The translations under genes were made by a program, and so were the position numbers. From SIG299 sp964541485 (GTDB lineage: Bacteria; Bacillota; Clostridia; Lachnospirales; Lachnospiraceae), in contig CAZIQL010000004.1 in assembly GCA_964541485.1 (NCBI GenBank), forward strand, positions 1-64,000: DNA of 64,000 nt, in the 5' to 3' direction. Shown here piece by piece: positions 8,188 through 17,596 of the stretch. Below the pieces are notes generated by a model. It was given only the letters and a program-made list of their open reading frames with translations. It was not told the origin of the DNA and did no database searches. Every line of letters begins with the position of its first letter. Within the stretch, counting starts at the first letter, position 1.

Positions 8188-9738
8188 TTACACCACCCTC
8201 CAATGTTTTTTCCCGATATTACAGTACTGATAGGCCTCAATTATATGCTTTTGCATGATTTTCTCACTGTCATCCAAATCAGCAATCGTCCGTGCCAGCT
8301 TTAACATCCGGTAATAGCGTCTGGTACTGAAATCATTTTCACTAAATATTTTGTGTAGAACTTCTCTCTCTTTTACTCCCAGTTCACAGAATTCCTCTGT
8401 ATCCTTTTTCGACATTTCGGCATTCAGCTGAATTTTTCTTCCCGAAAAACGTTCCGCCTGTTTCATTCGTGCCGCTTCCACTTTCTTCCTGATTTCTTCC
8501 GAAGTTTCTCCTCTCTCTTTCCTTTCTATTCTTTCGTATGCGACCGGAAATACTTCTATCATCATGTCAATACGGTCAAGAATCGGCTGACTGATTTTTC
8601 CGATATACCGCTTAATCTGTACCGCGGAACAATCGCACCGGCTCCTGTCCGGATAATATCCGCACGGACACGGATTCATAGCCGCAACAAGCTGGAATGA
8701 TGCAGGATAGGTATAGGTAGCCTGAAGTCTTGCCACTGTTACCTCGTGTTCTTCCAGCGGCTGTCTGAGTGTCTCAAGGACATCCGTCCGGAATTCTGTA
8801 AACTCATCCATAAACAACACACCATGGTGACAGAGGCTGACAAGCCCCGGCTTAGCAGTTCTGCCGCCACCTAAGAGTGCACTTTCTGTTGTTGCATGAT
8901 GCGGTGCCTGAAAAGGTCGTTTCCATGTAAACTCCATATCATTTTTTAATTTTCCTGCCACGCTGTAGATGGTCGATAATTCCAGCATTTCATCAAATGA
9001 CACTTCCGGAAGTATGGAGGGCATGCATTGGGCAAGTGCTGTCTTTCCGCTTCCCGGAGGACCAATCAAAAGCAGGTGATGTCCTCCTGCCGCTGCAATC
9101 ATGAATGCACGTTTTGCGGCATTCTGTCCGATAATATCAGCAAAATCATTTCCTGAAATTCTGCTTTGGTTTCCTTGATAACGTTTCAGAACCTCCGGGC
9201 GCATAGGCTCCTGCGGCTGTTGCTTTTTTCCACCTGTCAAAAAATCCACCACTTCCTGCAGGCTTTCCATTCCATATACCGGTATCTTGTTCTGCAAAGC
9301 AGCCTCTCTTACATTTCCTTTCGGAACAACGCAGCATCGAAAGCCTTCCCTTCCTGCAAGGCATGCCATCGGTAAAATCCCCGGCACCTTATTTAATTTT
9401 CCGTCAAGACTGAGTTCTCCTGCAAACATACAGTCACTAATCTGTTCTTCCGGAATAAAGCCGAACGCGGCAAGAATTGATATTGCTACAGCAAGATCAA
9501 AAGATGTCCCCTCTTTTCTGATATCCGCGGGGGATAAATTAACGGTAATGTGTTTTGGATTCAACCGATAACCTGAATTTTCAATTGCAATCCTGACACG
9601 TTCCCTGGCTTCCTTTGCTTCTGATGCAAGTGCTCCTACCATCTGAAACTGCGGAAGTCCATTTCTTACGTCTGTCTCCACTTGGACAGTCACTGCCTCC
9701 ACTCCGTGGATAACAGCGCTAAACGTTTTGCAAAACAT
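8188..9738 (-). CDS. comM: ComM/YifB, Mg-chelatase-like AAA+ ATPase
   Basis: The family (YifB/ComM) is a hexameric branch-migration helicase that helps integrate transforming DNA in Gram-negatives; in Firmicutes the role is less studied. The N-terminal domain begins MFCKTFSAVIHGVEAVTVQV. The AAA+ core has Walker A GPPGSGKTAL and Walker B GVLFMDEFTEF, followed by the zinc-like CPCGYYPDRSRC segment seen in the family. The start at 9738 has AGGAG 6 bases upstream; 516 residues is normal. It heads a run with dprA and topA, behind a promoter at 9804-9832. Confidence 0.95.
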   Translation of the reverse strand: MFCKTFSAVIHGVEAVTVQVETDVRNGLPQFQMVGALASEAKEARERVRIAIENSGYRLNPKHITVNLSPADIRKEGTSFDLAVAISILAAFGFIPEEQISDCMFAGELSLDGKLNKVPGILPMACLAGREGFRCCVVPKGNVREAALQNKIPVYGMESLQEVVDFLTGGKKQQPQEPMRPEVLKRYQGNQSRISGNDFADIIGQNAAKRAFMIAAAGGHHLLLIGPPGSGKTALAQCMPSILPEVSFDEMLELSTIYSVAGKLKNDMEFTWKRPFQAPHHATTESALLGGGRTAKPGLVSLCHHGVLFMDEFTEFRTDVLETLRQPLEEHEVTVARLQATYTYPASFQLVAAMNPCPCGYYPDRSRCDCSAVQIKRYIGKISQPILDRIDMMIEVFPVAYERIERKERGETSEEIRKKVEAARMKQAERFSGRKIQLNAEMSKKDTEEFCELGVKEREVLHKIFSENDFSTRRYYRMLKLARTIADLDDSEKIMQKHIIEAYQYCNIGKKHWRVV

Positions 9739-9803
9739 AATAAACTCCTTTCTTGTCTCTCCCAAAACAAGCCAAAAGAGTTTCTTCTTCCTTTCTTTTT
9801 CTT

Positions 9804-9832
9804 ATGATATCAAACTCCTCCTCTTCGGTCAA
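9804..9832 (-). promoter_or_regulatory. Promoter of comM-dprA-topA
   Basis: Minus-strand TTGACC (9827-9832) and TATCAT (9804-9809) with a 17-base spacer, 66 bases before the comM start. It begins just beyond the nrdR terminator, so this is a fresh transcript. Confidence 0.65.
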
Positions 9833-9836
9833 GCGC

Positions 9837-9876
9837 AAAAAAACGGTTTTGCATATCTTGCCTGCAAAACCGTTTT
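9837..9876 (-). terminator. Rho-independent terminator after nrdR
   Basis: Perfect 14-bp arms: AAAACGGTTTTGCA (9840-9853) and its complement at 9863-9876, with a 9-base loop. A run of seven T follows on the minus strand. It lies 11 bases beyond the nrdR stop. Confidence 0.9.
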
Positions 9877-9886
9877 CCCAATTTCC

Positions 9887-10342
9887 TTATTTTTTATCTA
9901 AAATCTTTTTAATCTCACTCATAAAGGTATTAACATCCTTAAACTCACGATATACGGAAGCAAATCTTACATAGGCTACCGGATCAAGGTCACGAAGCTT
10001 ATCCATCACCACTTCACCGATAATACTGCTCTGGATTTCTTTTTCTTCCATATTAAATACCGCTGTTTCCACTTCATCCACCAGCGTATTGATCTGATCC
10101 ACTGAAATCGGACGCTTATGGCAGGAACGAAATACTCCTGCTTCAATTTTGGAGCGGTCATAAGGCTCTCTGTTATTATCCTTCTTTATCACAACAAGCG
10201 GTATCGCTTCTACCTTTTCATATGTTGTGAATCGTTTTCCACACTCATCACACTGACGTCTTCTCCGTATCGAACAGCCCTCGTCTGCCGGTCTTGAATC
10301 AATCACTCTCGTATTTTCTTTTCCGCAAAACGGACATTTCAT
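9887..10342 (-). CDS. nrdR: NrdR, ribonucleotide reductase repressor
   Basis: NrdR represses ribonucleotide reductase genes according to ATP/dATP levels. The N-terminal zinc ribbon reads MKCPFCGKENTRVIDSRPAD and then CDECGKRFTTYE, with four Cys ligands. The rest is an ATP-cone domain. The ATG at 10342 begins the conserved MKCPFC; an upstream TTG would add two residues. The 151-residue length is normal. It is monocistronic, with a strong terminator, and is divergent from the PRC-barrel gene. No nrd gene or clear NrdR box was seen in the window. Confidence 0.96.
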   Translation of the reverse strand: MKCPFCGKENTRVIDSRPADEGCSIRRRRQCDECGKRFTTYEKVEAIPLVVIKKDNNREPYDRSKIEAGVFRSCHKRPISVDQINTLVDEVETAVFNMEEKEIQSSIIGEVVMDKLRDLDPVAYVRFASVYREFKDVNTFMSEIKKILDKK

Positions 10343-10437
10343 AATCAATTCATCTCCTTCTCTTAATTTTCGATATAAATCCAGTCAACTCTTCATAAAC
10401 ATAGTAGTAATCAGCCATCTTAAGGTGACAAACTCTT

Positions 10438-10731
10438 ATGAAAAATGACTGTCCGGATGATTCCATCCGCATATGTAAACTTCGTCAAAAGGAAGTTATT
10501 AATCTTCGCGATGGTGAACGCATCGGTTTTGTCGGTGACGTAGAATTCAATTTAAAAACAGGATGCATTGAGTGTCTGATTGTTCCCGGCCCATGTAAAA
10601 TCTGGGGGATTTTCGGCAGAGAACAGGAATTTATCATCCCCTGGCGCTGCGTTTGCCGCATCGGCTTTGATATCATTCTGGTCGACGTAGACGTCGATGT
10701 TGTCTGTCACAAATGCGAATCACCTTTATAA
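10438..10731 (+). CDS. YlmC/YmxH-family PRC-barrel protein
   Basis: A 97-residue protein with an N-terminal ICKLRQKEVINLRDGERIG and a following GDVEFNLKTGCIECLIVPGP, the PRC-barrel pattern of the YlmC/YmxH family. In spore formers these small proteins are linked to sporulation, but the biochemical role is unknown. The C-terminal part is rich in Val/Asp and ends with a CHKC pair. AAGGTGA lies 9 bases before the ATG. It stands alone on the plus strand between nrdR and a convergent isomerase gene, whose stop is only 3 bases away. Confidence 0.8.
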   Translation: MKNDCPDDSIRICKLRQKEVINLRDGERIGFVGDVEFNLKTGCIECLIVPGPCKIWGIFGREQEFIIPWRCVCRIGFDIILVDVDVDVVCHKCESPL

Positions 10732-10734
10732 CTC

Positions 10735-11586
10735 CTATGCCTCATCATAACACTGATGTGCATAGGCTCTGGACAGCTGTGCATTCTCCGGAAGAGAATC
10801 CTCTAAAAGTACATTAATAAACGGCTTTCTTTTCTTTAATATTCCCATCAGATATGGAATATTCAGCTGTCCTTCTCCAAGGGTTACCGGTCTGGAAATA
10901 ATTTCCCCGTCTTTTACTATGTAATCCTTCAAATGAATGACATCAATCTCGTTTCCAAACAGCTCAAACGCGCCTTTTATAATGTCCTCATGCTGCTTTT
11001 CATTTTGTGCACTGAGCAGGTTTACCGGATCAAGAATTACTCTTAAATTCGGAGAATTAACCGCATCAAGTACTTTCCTTGTGCGCTCAATATCACACAT
11101 AATGTGCTTATACACCGGTTCAATACCAAAGCAGACTCCCATCTTTTCGGCATACTCCACAATCACTTTTAAATTCTCAATGAAAATATGTAATGCACGC
11201 TCTGTATGGTTTTCCGGTGTATACTTATACTCCGTATTCACTGCACCGGTCTCCGTTCCTACCATTCCACATTCCAAGAAAGATGCAAAACGGATGTGAT
11301 GCAGATACGAGTCCATAATCTGTTTCAGCTGTACCTCATCCGGATTTGCCAGATTCTTATAACAGCCAAGTACAGAAACCTCTACATGATTCTTTTCATA
11401 TACACGTTTCATATAGGTTGCCATTCCGGAAGTCATCGCCTCACTGCTGACACTAAATTCCGTAATTGCTTTGGCAAGAGCTAACTGTGTACAGCAAAAT
11501 CCAGCATCGGATATACTCTTTACAAGTTCTTCAAACGGTGCCTTTGGCATATCATGCCCTCTGATACCTAATTGTAATCTGTTCAT
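10735..11586 (-). CDS. Sugar phosphate isomerase/epimerase-type TIM-barrel protein
   Basis: A 283-residue xylose-isomerase-like TIM barrel (AP endonuclease 2 superfamily). Supporting segments are GIEPVYKHIMCDIERTRKVL, LRVILDPVNLLSA and DVIHLKDYIV, which carry the Glu, Asp and His metal ligands typical of this fold. There is no signal peptide, so it is cytoplasmic. The start at 11586 has GAGGTAAGGG close by. It lies 13 bases after fhs on the same strand and may be cotranscribed with it. The substrate cannot be told from the sequence; a link to uronate or inositol metabolism would be a guess. Confidence 0.8.
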   Translation of the reverse strand: MNRLQLGIRGHDMPKAPFEELVKSISDAGFCCTQLALAKAITEFSVSSEAMTSGMATYMKRVYEKNHVEVSVLGCYKNLANPDEVQLKQIMDSYLHHIRFASFLECGMVGTETGAVNTEYKYTPENHTERALHIFIENLKVIVEYAEKMGVCFGIEPVYKHIMCDIERTRKVLDAVNSPNLRVILDPVNLLSAQNEKQHEDIIKGAFELFGNEIDVIHLKDYIVKDGEIISRPVTLGEGQLNIPYLMGILKKRKPFINVLLEDSLPENAQLSRAYAHQCYDEA

Positions 11587-11599
11587 AGTCCCTTACCTC

Positions 11600-13267
11600 T
11601 TAAAACAGTCCGGTAATACTTCCATCCATCACATCAATACCTTCTGCGGCCGGAACCTTCGGAAGTCCCGGCATTGTCATCATGGTACCTGTAATAGCTA
11701 CAAGGAAGCCTGCTCCGGCACTGATATATGCCTCTCTGATATTTACGGTAAAGCCTTCCGGTCTTCCTAACTTCTTTGGATCATCCGACAAAGAATACTG
11801 ATTCTTTGCCATGCAGACAGGAACATTGCCGTATCCGAGTTCTTCAATTTTTGCGATTGCTTTTAATGCCGCTGCATCGTAGGTCACCGCTGCTGCGCCA
11901 TAAATTTCCTTTGCCACTGTCTCAATTTTTTCACAGAGGCTTAAGTTATCATCATACAGCACATGGAAATTCGACGGTTTCTTTTCTAAAGTATCAAGAA
12001 TACAGTTTGCAAGCTCAATACCACCTTCGCCACCCTTTTCCCAAACTTCGGATAGTGCAAAGGTACATCCTCTTTCCTCGCAAAATTCTTTTACAAACCG
12101 AAGTTCCGCATCGGAATCAGACGTAAAACGATTCAATGTTACCACAACAGGAACACCATATTTCTGTAAATTTTCAATATGCTTTTCTAAGTTTACGATA
12201 CCTGCCTTTAACGCATCCAGATTTTCTGTAGCCAACTCTGTCTTTGGAATACCACCGTTATATTTTAATGCACGTACGGTTGCCACCAAAACAACAGCAT
12301 CCGGTGTAAGACCTGCCATACGACATTTAATATCAAAGAACTTTTCTGCACCAAGATCTGCACCAAAGCCAGCCTCTGTAATTACATAATCTGCGAGCTT
12401 TAAAGCTGCCTTTGTAGCCCGTACACTGTTACAGCCGTGTGCAATATTGGCAAACGGGCCACCGTGTACCAGTGCCGGTGTATGCTCCAAGGTCTGAATC
12501 AGATTTGGTTGCATCGCATCCTTTAACAGTGCTGCCATAGAGCCCACTGCATTCAAATCTCCTGCGGTTACCGGTTCGCCATTATACTTATATGCTACAA
12601 TAATTTCAGAAAGACGCTTCTTCAAATCCTCCATGTCGGACGCAAGACACAGAATTGCCATGATTTCAGAAGCAACGGTAATTACAAAATGATCTTCACG
12701 GACAACGCCGTCCGCTTTTTTCCCCATACCGACAACAATATTTCTGAGTGCTCTGTCATTCATATCAAGACAACGCTTCCAGACAATCTGTTTTGGATCA
12801 ATCTGTAATGCATTACCCTGAAAAATATGATTGTCAAGCATCGCTGCCAATAAGTTATTCGCTGATGTGATTGCATGAAAGTCTCCGGTGAAATGTAAAT
12901 TCAGGTCTTCCATCGGAACTACCTGTGCATAGCCACCGCCCGCTGCTCCTCCCTTAATACCAAAACATGGTCCTAAAGATGGTTCTCTGAGCGCAAGTAC
13001 TGCCTTTTTCCCAAGACAGCCAAACGCTTCCCCGATACCGATGGATGTTGTTGTTTTTCCTTCTCCTGCCGGGGTCGGATTGATTGCAGTAACTAAAATC
13101 AGTTTCCCATCCGGTCTGTCTTCCAGACGGTTCATTAAATCTTCCGAGATTTTTGCCTTATACTTTCCGTATAAATCCAAATCCTCTTCGCAAATGTCAA
13201 GCAATGCTGCAACCTCTTTAATCGGTTTTAATTCAGCTTCCTGTGCAATCTGAATATCTGTTTTCAT
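11600..13267 (-). CDS. fhs: Formate-tetrahydrofolate ligase
   Basis: Activates formate to 10-formyl-THF using ATP, feeding purine synthesis and, in acetogens, the methyl branch of the Wood-Ljungdahl route. The P-loop region is TPAGEGKTTTSIGIG, and the strongly conserved REPSLGPCFGIKGGAAGGGY follows. At 555 residues it has the family length. GGAGG lies 6 bases before the ATG. Promoter at 13314-13342. Its presence fits a clostridial one-carbon metabolism, but no acetyl-CoA synthase genes are in view. Confidence 0.97.
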   Translation of the reverse strand: MKTDIQIAQEAELKPIKEVAALLDICEEDLDLYGKYKAKISEDLMNRLEDRPDGKLILVTAINPTPAGEGKTTTSIGIGEAFGCLGKKAVLALREPSLGPCFGIKGGAAGGGYAQVVPMEDLNLHFTGDFHAITSANNLLAAMLDNHIFQGNALQIDPKQIVWKRCLDMNDRALRNIVVGMGKKADGVVREDHFVITVASEIMAILCLASDMEDLKKRLSEIIVAYKYNGEPVTAGDLNAVGSMAALLKDAMQPNLIQTLEHTPALVHGGPFANIAHGCNSVRATKAALKLADYVITEAGFGADLGAEKFFDIKCRMAGLTPDAVVLVATVRALKYNGGIPKTELATENLDALKAGIVNLEKHIENLQKYGVPVVVTLNRFTSDSDAELRFVKEFCEERGCTFALSEVWEKGGEGGIELANCILDTLEKKPSNFHVLYDDNLSLCEKIETVAKEIYGAAAVTYDAAALKAIAKIEELGYGNVPVCMAKNQYSLSDDPKKLGRPEGFTVNIREAYISAGAGFLVAITGTMMTMPGLPKVPAAEGIDVMDGSITGLF

Positions 13268-13313
13268 CAGCGTCCTCCATTTTGTACCCTGTCGGGTAAA
13301 TTTTTCTATATCT

Positions 13314-13342
13314 AGTATAGCAAAGTGTCTTTAAAAACTCAA
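13314..13342 (-). promoter_or_regulatory. fhs: fhs promoter
   Basis: Minus-strand TTGAGT (13337-13342) and TATACT (13314-13319) with a 17-base spacer. The -35 box overlaps the ftsK stop codon at 13339. Confidence 0.65.
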
Positions 13343-16212
13343 GTACCGGATATAAAAGCTTCGTACTCTTCCGCCGTCATAAGAATCTTACGCGGCTTTG
13401 TACCTTCTTCCGGACCAACTACTCCGGCATCTGCCAGCTGGTCCATAATACGTGCCGCGCGATTGAAACCGATTTTATACTCTCGCTGCAACATACCTAT
13501 CGATGCCTTATCTCTTTCAATGATAAATCTTCCTGCTTCGGCAAAGTACTCATCTCTTCCGTCATCCGTACCGCCGCCTGATGCATTCTGAGATGCCTCC
13601 TGAGTACCGGCTGTTGTAATTTTGGTTGAGATTTCTTCACTGTACATAGCCGGTCCGCCGTTTTGTCCCTTTAAGAATTCTACCACATTCGTAACTTCCC
13701 TGTCAGATACAAATGCGCCCTGGATACGAACCGGCTTTGGATAGCCTGACGGATAAAAAAGCATATCGCCTTTACCGAGCAATTTTTCTGCTCCCACTGT
13801 GTCCAAAATGGTTCTCGAGTCTATACCGGAGGATACTGCAAATGCTATTCTTGACGGAACATTTGCCTTAATCAGACCAGTAATAACATTAACCGAAGGT
13901 CTCTGTGTTGCTAAAATCAGATGGATACCGGCTGCTCTTGCCTTCTGTGCCAGACGACAGATTGCATTTTCTACATCTCCGGAAGCTACCATCATCAAAT
14001 CTGCAAGCTCATCTACGATAATAACAAGCTGCGGATAATGCGGATACTTGACATCCGATAATCCTTCCCTTGCCACTTCATCAACTCTTTCATTATATCC
14101 CTTTAAATCACGGGCATTCAGCTCATAGAACTTTGCATAACGCTCTTCCATTTCAGCCACTGCCCAATTAAGTGCCGCAGAGGCCTTCTTTGGATCTGTT
14201 ACAACCGGAATCAAAAGGTGCGGAATTCCGTTATAAACACTCAGTTCCACAACCTTAGGGTCAACCATTAAAAGCTTTACCTCATCCGGATGTGCCTTAT
14301 ATAAAATACTCATGATAATCGTATTAATGCACACAGACTTACCGGAACCAGTCGCACCTGCAATCAAAAGATGCGGCATCTTTGCAATATCTGCCACAAT
14401 ACACTGACCGCCGATATCACGACCTACAGTAAAGGCAATATTGGAAGAATGGCCTTCAAATTCCGGTGCTTCAATCAGTTCACGCAGAGTAACCATGGTA
14501 TTTTCTTTGTTTGGCACTTCAATACCAACCGCTGCCTTACCCGGAATCGGTGCCTCAATACGCACATCTGCAGCTGCAAGATTTAACTTAATATCATCTG
14601 CAAGATTCGTAATTCTGCTGACCTTAACCCCCTGCTCCGGCTGAATCTCATATCGGGTAACTGCCGGACCCTTGCTGTAATTTGTAATGGTTACATGTAC
14701 GCCAAAACTCTCTAAAGTACTTCTTAACTTGTCCGCAGTAGCCTGTAATTCTTCTTCAGAATTTCCGGAGCTCTTTCTCTCCGGTCTGGACAATAATTCA
14801 ATCGGAGGAAACTGATACTGTGGTACCGGCTCTTCCTTTGCCTCTTCAGCAGCTACCGCAATCTGCGCAATATCTTCTGCTGTTGCCTGATTTGCTTTTC
14901 TTTCTTCCTTTGTCAGCTCCCTTGGTTCGGAAGTATCCTTTGTGCCGGACGACATACCGTACGGAGTCTGTTCAAAAATCGTCTTTTCTCGTGTACCGCC
15001 TTCCATTCGTCTGCGGTCCGCCAGGGACTGTTCGGAAAAGCTTGGCTCAAATTCTTCACCTCTCGGTTCCGGAATATTTTCATACATTTTCACCGGTGTC
15101 GGCGCTGGCTTTCTTGCCGGAGCAATCTCGCGTGGAGCCGTGCTGACGCGGTCAAATTTCTTTTTGAGTTCCTCTTCATAAATACTGTTAACTGCCTCAA
15201 CATTGTCCTTGGACATATGATAATTCCCGGTATATAACAGTTCCTCTGTCTCGGCATCCAGCTGTTTTACTGTCTGTATTGCCGGCTGTTTTTCTATCTT
15301 TTTCCCTGCAGGAGCGGTTCTTGAAAATCCTCCAAAGAAATTCTTGACCGGTTTTTCTTCCGGAACCTCTTCCTCTTGTTCTTGTTCCTCCGCAGGCTTT
15401 AATAAAAAGCTCTTTGCCTTGTTTTCTTTGAACTCAAGTTCCTGCTGCTCATAATACTCTTTTTCCTGTTCTGCGCGAAGCCGTCTCGCTTCCTTGTGCT
15501 TTTCCAGCTCTTTTCCACTGATTTCCCCCATCAGAGAAAATAACGCTTTTCCGGTTAAAACCATAATGCACAGCAAAGCCAGTGCAACTAAAACCACATA
15601 ACTTCCGACTTTACCAAATGACGGAACACACAAAAAACATAACACACCGCCTAAAAGTCCACCACCGCTTTTCCCTTCAGCAGACATCTTGTAATAATCG
15701 AGCAGCTTCATATCCACAGTTTGCTCAAAAACAAGCTGAATAATTGCCGCAAGAACAGCAAATAACGCCACAGAAGCAATCAGTTTTGGAATATAACGCT
15801 TATTTGAACTGCGGTTTGCAAGATAAAATGCAATTCCAAAGAATAGAAAAAACGGAATCACATAAGCAAGTACACCAAATAAACCAAACGTAAATTGATT
15901 GATTACTTCACCCACTTTTCCACTCATTTCAAAATTGCTTAAAAACAAAAGGATAGAAATTACAAGTGTAACAAGAAGCACCAATTCATTACTGAACTCC
16001 GGAACCAGTTCTTCTCTGGTAACCTCCTCCTGCACCTGCTGTACCTGTTTCTTACTCTTATTTCCTGAATTTTTAGATTCTGCTACTTTCTTTCCTGCTG
16101 TTGAATTTTTAGTGCTCTTACTGCCGGTGCTTTTTTTTGCCGTGTTTTTAGCACTTGAATTTCCTTTGCCTGTTGCAGTCTTCTTTACAGAGGTTCCCTT
16201 CTTTGCAGCCAT
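13339..16212 (-). CDS. FtsK/SpoIIIE-family DNA translocase
   Basis: Double-stranded DNA pump that clears chromosome ends from the division or sporulation septum. Order: a Lys/Ser/Thr-rich N-terminus (to about residue 65), four to five membrane segments (about 77-245), a long charged, Pro/Glu-rich linker, then the motor with Walker A GATGSGKSV and IIVDELADLMM, and a C-terminal gamma winged helix (MLQREYKIGFNRAARIMDQL) that reads oriented DNA sites. The ATG at 16212 is preferred to a TTG three codons earlier. At 957 residues it is longer than Bacillus SpoIIIE (about 790), mainly in the N-terminus and linker. It follows the sulfhydrylase gene by 31 bases. Confidence 0.93.
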   Translation of the reverse strand: MAAKKGTSVKKTATGKGNSSAKNTAKKSTGSKSTKNSTAGKKVAESKNSGNKSKKQVQQVQEEVTREELVPEFSNELVLLVTLVISILLFLSNFEMSGKVGEVINQFTFGLFGVLAYVIPFFLFFGIAFYLANRSSNKRYIPKLIASVALFAVLAAIIQLVFEQTVDMKLLDYYKMSAEGKSGGGLLGGVLCFLCVPSFGKVGSYVVLVALALLCIMVLTGKALFSLMGEISGKELEKHKEARRLRAEQEKEYYEQQELEFKENKAKSFLLKPAEEQEQEEEVPEEKPVKNFFGGFSRTAPAGKKIEKQPAIQTVKQLDAETEELLYTGNYHMSKDNVEAVNSIYEEELKKKFDRVSTAPREIAPARKPAPTPVKMYENIPEPRGEEFEPSFSEQSLADRRRMEGGTREKTIFEQTPYGMSSGTKDTSEPRELTKEERKANQATAEDIAQIAVAAEEAKEEPVPQYQFPPIELLSRPERKSSGNSEEELQATADKLRSTLESFGVHVTITNYSKGPAVTRYEIQPEQGVKVSRITNLADDIKLNLAAADVRIEAPIPGKAAVGIEVPNKENTMVTLRELIEAPEFEGHSSNIAFTVGRDIGGQCIVADIAKMPHLLIAGATGSGKSVCINTIIMSILYKAHPDEVKLLMVDPKVVELSVYNGIPHLLIPVVTDPKKASAALNWAVAEMEERYAKFYELNARDLKGYNERVDEVAREGLSDVKYPHYPQLVIIVDELADLMMVASGDVENAICRLAQKARAAGIHLILATQRPSVNVITGLIKANVPSRIAFAVSSGIDSRTILDTVGAEKLLGKGDMLFYPSGYPKPVRIQGAFVSDREVTNVVEFLKGQNGGPAMYSEEISTKITTAGTQEASQNASGGGTDDGRDEYFAEAGRFIIERDKASIGMLQREYKIGFNRAARIMDQLADAGVVGPEEGTKPRKILMTAEEYEAFISGT

Positions 16213-16243
16213 GTCTCCCAAACCTTTCCGTCCGTCACGGCAA

Positions 16244-17518
16244 TTATTTTGCCTGTGCTAACGCCTGTTCTAAGTCTTTAATAATATCTTCCACATCTTC
16301 AATACCAATGGACATTCTTACCATATTCGGTTCCACTCCAGCAGCTACCAGCTGTTCATCCGATAACTGGCGGTGCGTAGTGCTTGCCGGATGTAATACG
16401 CTGGTTCTTGCATCCGCCACATGCACTACAATTGCCGCAAGCTGCAGGCTGTCCATAAACTTCATTGCCGCATCTCTTCCGCCCTTAACACCAAAAGAGA
16501 TCACACCGCTTGTGCCGTTTGGCATATATTTCTTTGCAAGCTCATAATACTGATTTCCGGCAAGCCCCGGATAATTCACCCATTCTACCTGCTCATTGTC
16601 TTCTAACCATTTTGCAACTGTCATTGCATTCTGTGCATGGCGCTCCATTCTAAGATGCAGTGTTTCCATACCCAGATTCAAATAAAATGCATTCTGCGGA
16701 GACGGTGTGGAACCCAAATCTCTCATCAACTGCACTCTTGCCTTTGTAATGTATGCTGCCTTTCCGCAGTCTCTGGTGTATACCATGCCATGATAGGACT
16801 CATCCGGGGTGGAAAGACCAGGGAACTTACCGTTATCCCATGGGAAATTTCCGCTGTCAACAATCACTCCGCCAAGTGCCGTAGCATGTCCATCCAGATA
16901 CTTGGATGTGGAATGCATCACAATGTCTGCTCCAAACTCAAACGGACGACAAAGCATCGGTGTAGCAAAGGTATTGTCAATAATCAGCGGAATTCCATTT
17001 ACATGCGCTACCTTTGCAAATTTTTCAATATCACAAACCACTAAAGAAGGGTTAGAAAGTGTTTCAGAGAAAATTAACTTTGTATTCTCCTTTACTTCCT
17101 TTTGTAAATCTTCTTCAGAAATCTCTGTGTCTACAAATGTTACATCAATACCGAACTTCTTTAATGTAACAGAAAACAGGTTAAAGGTGCCGCCATAAAT
17201 TGCTGCTGTGGAAATCATGTGATCTCCTGCTTCGCAGATGTTTAAAATAGCAATAAGACTCGCTGCCTGTCCTGAGGAAGTGCACATAGCACCAACGCCC
17301 CCCTCCAACATTGCAATCTTCTTTTCTACACAGTCTACGGTCGGATTTCCGATACGCGTATAGAAGAAGCCGTTTTCCTCCAAATCAAACAGCTTTCCTA
17401 CCGTTTCACTGCTATCGTATTTATATGTAGTGCTCTGGCAAATCGGAACCACTCTTGGCTCACCGTTTTTTGGTTCATATCCACCCTGTACACACATGGT
17501 ATTTCTCTTATAATTCAT
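16244..17518 (-). CDS. metY: O-acetylhomoserine sulfhydrylase-type PLP enzyme
   Basis: Cys/Met metabolism PLP enzyme of fold type I. The PLP lysine is K206 in MHSTSKYLDGHAT. The N-terminal GYEPKNGEPRVVPICQSTTY and the TRIGNPTVD segment match O-acetylhomoserine aminocarboxypropyltransferase rather than cystathionine gamma-lyase, and the 424-residue length also fits. It would make homocysteine from O-acetylhomoserine and sulfide. A methionine gamma-lyase-like role cannot be excluded. AGGAGG-type ribosome site. Promoter at 17559-17587. The 78-base upstream gap is too short for a SAM riboswitch or T-box. Confidence 0.85.
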   Translation of the reverse strand: MNYKRNTMCVQGGYEPKNGEPRVVPICQSTTYKYDSSETVGKLFDLEENGFFYTRIGNPTVDCVEKKIAMLEGGVGAMCTSSGQAASLIAILNICEAGDHMISTAAIYGGTFNLFSVTLKKFGIDVTFVDTEISEEDLQKEVKENTKLIFSETLSNPSLVVCDIEKFAKVAHVNGIPLIIDNTFATPMLCRPFEFGADIVMHSTSKYLDGHATALGGVIVDSGNFPWDNGKFPGLSTPDESYHGMVYTRDCGKAAYITKARVQLMRDLGSTPSPQNAFYLNLGMETLHLRMERHAQNAMTVAKWLEDNEQVEWVNYPGLAGNQYYELAKKYMPNGTSGVISFGVKGGRDAAMKFMDSLQLAAIVVHVADARTSVLHPASTTHRQLSDEQLVAAGVEPNMVRMSIGIEDVEDIIKDLEQALAQAK

Positions 17519-17558
17519 ATCCGTTTCCTCCTATTTTCCCACGATTTTCATCTCTTTT

Positions 17559-17587
17559 ATTCTAATGGATTCTATCGGTATCGTCAA
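17559..17587 (-). promoter_or_regulatory. Promoter of metY (and probably ftsK)
   Basis: Minus-strand TTGACG (17582-17587) and TAGAAT (17559-17564) with a 17-base spacer, 41 bases before the metY start. The next gene, ftsK, follows with only 31 bases between. Confidence 0.7.
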
Positions 17588-17596
17588 CCGATTTTG

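Noticed and set aside
14820..15146. Plus-strand frames opposite the ftsK linker
   Set aside because: Pro/Leu-rich shadow of the charged linker; no start signal and no family.
17519..17596. SAM riboswitch before metY
   Set aside because: The gap is 78 bases and fully used by a promoter and ribosome site.
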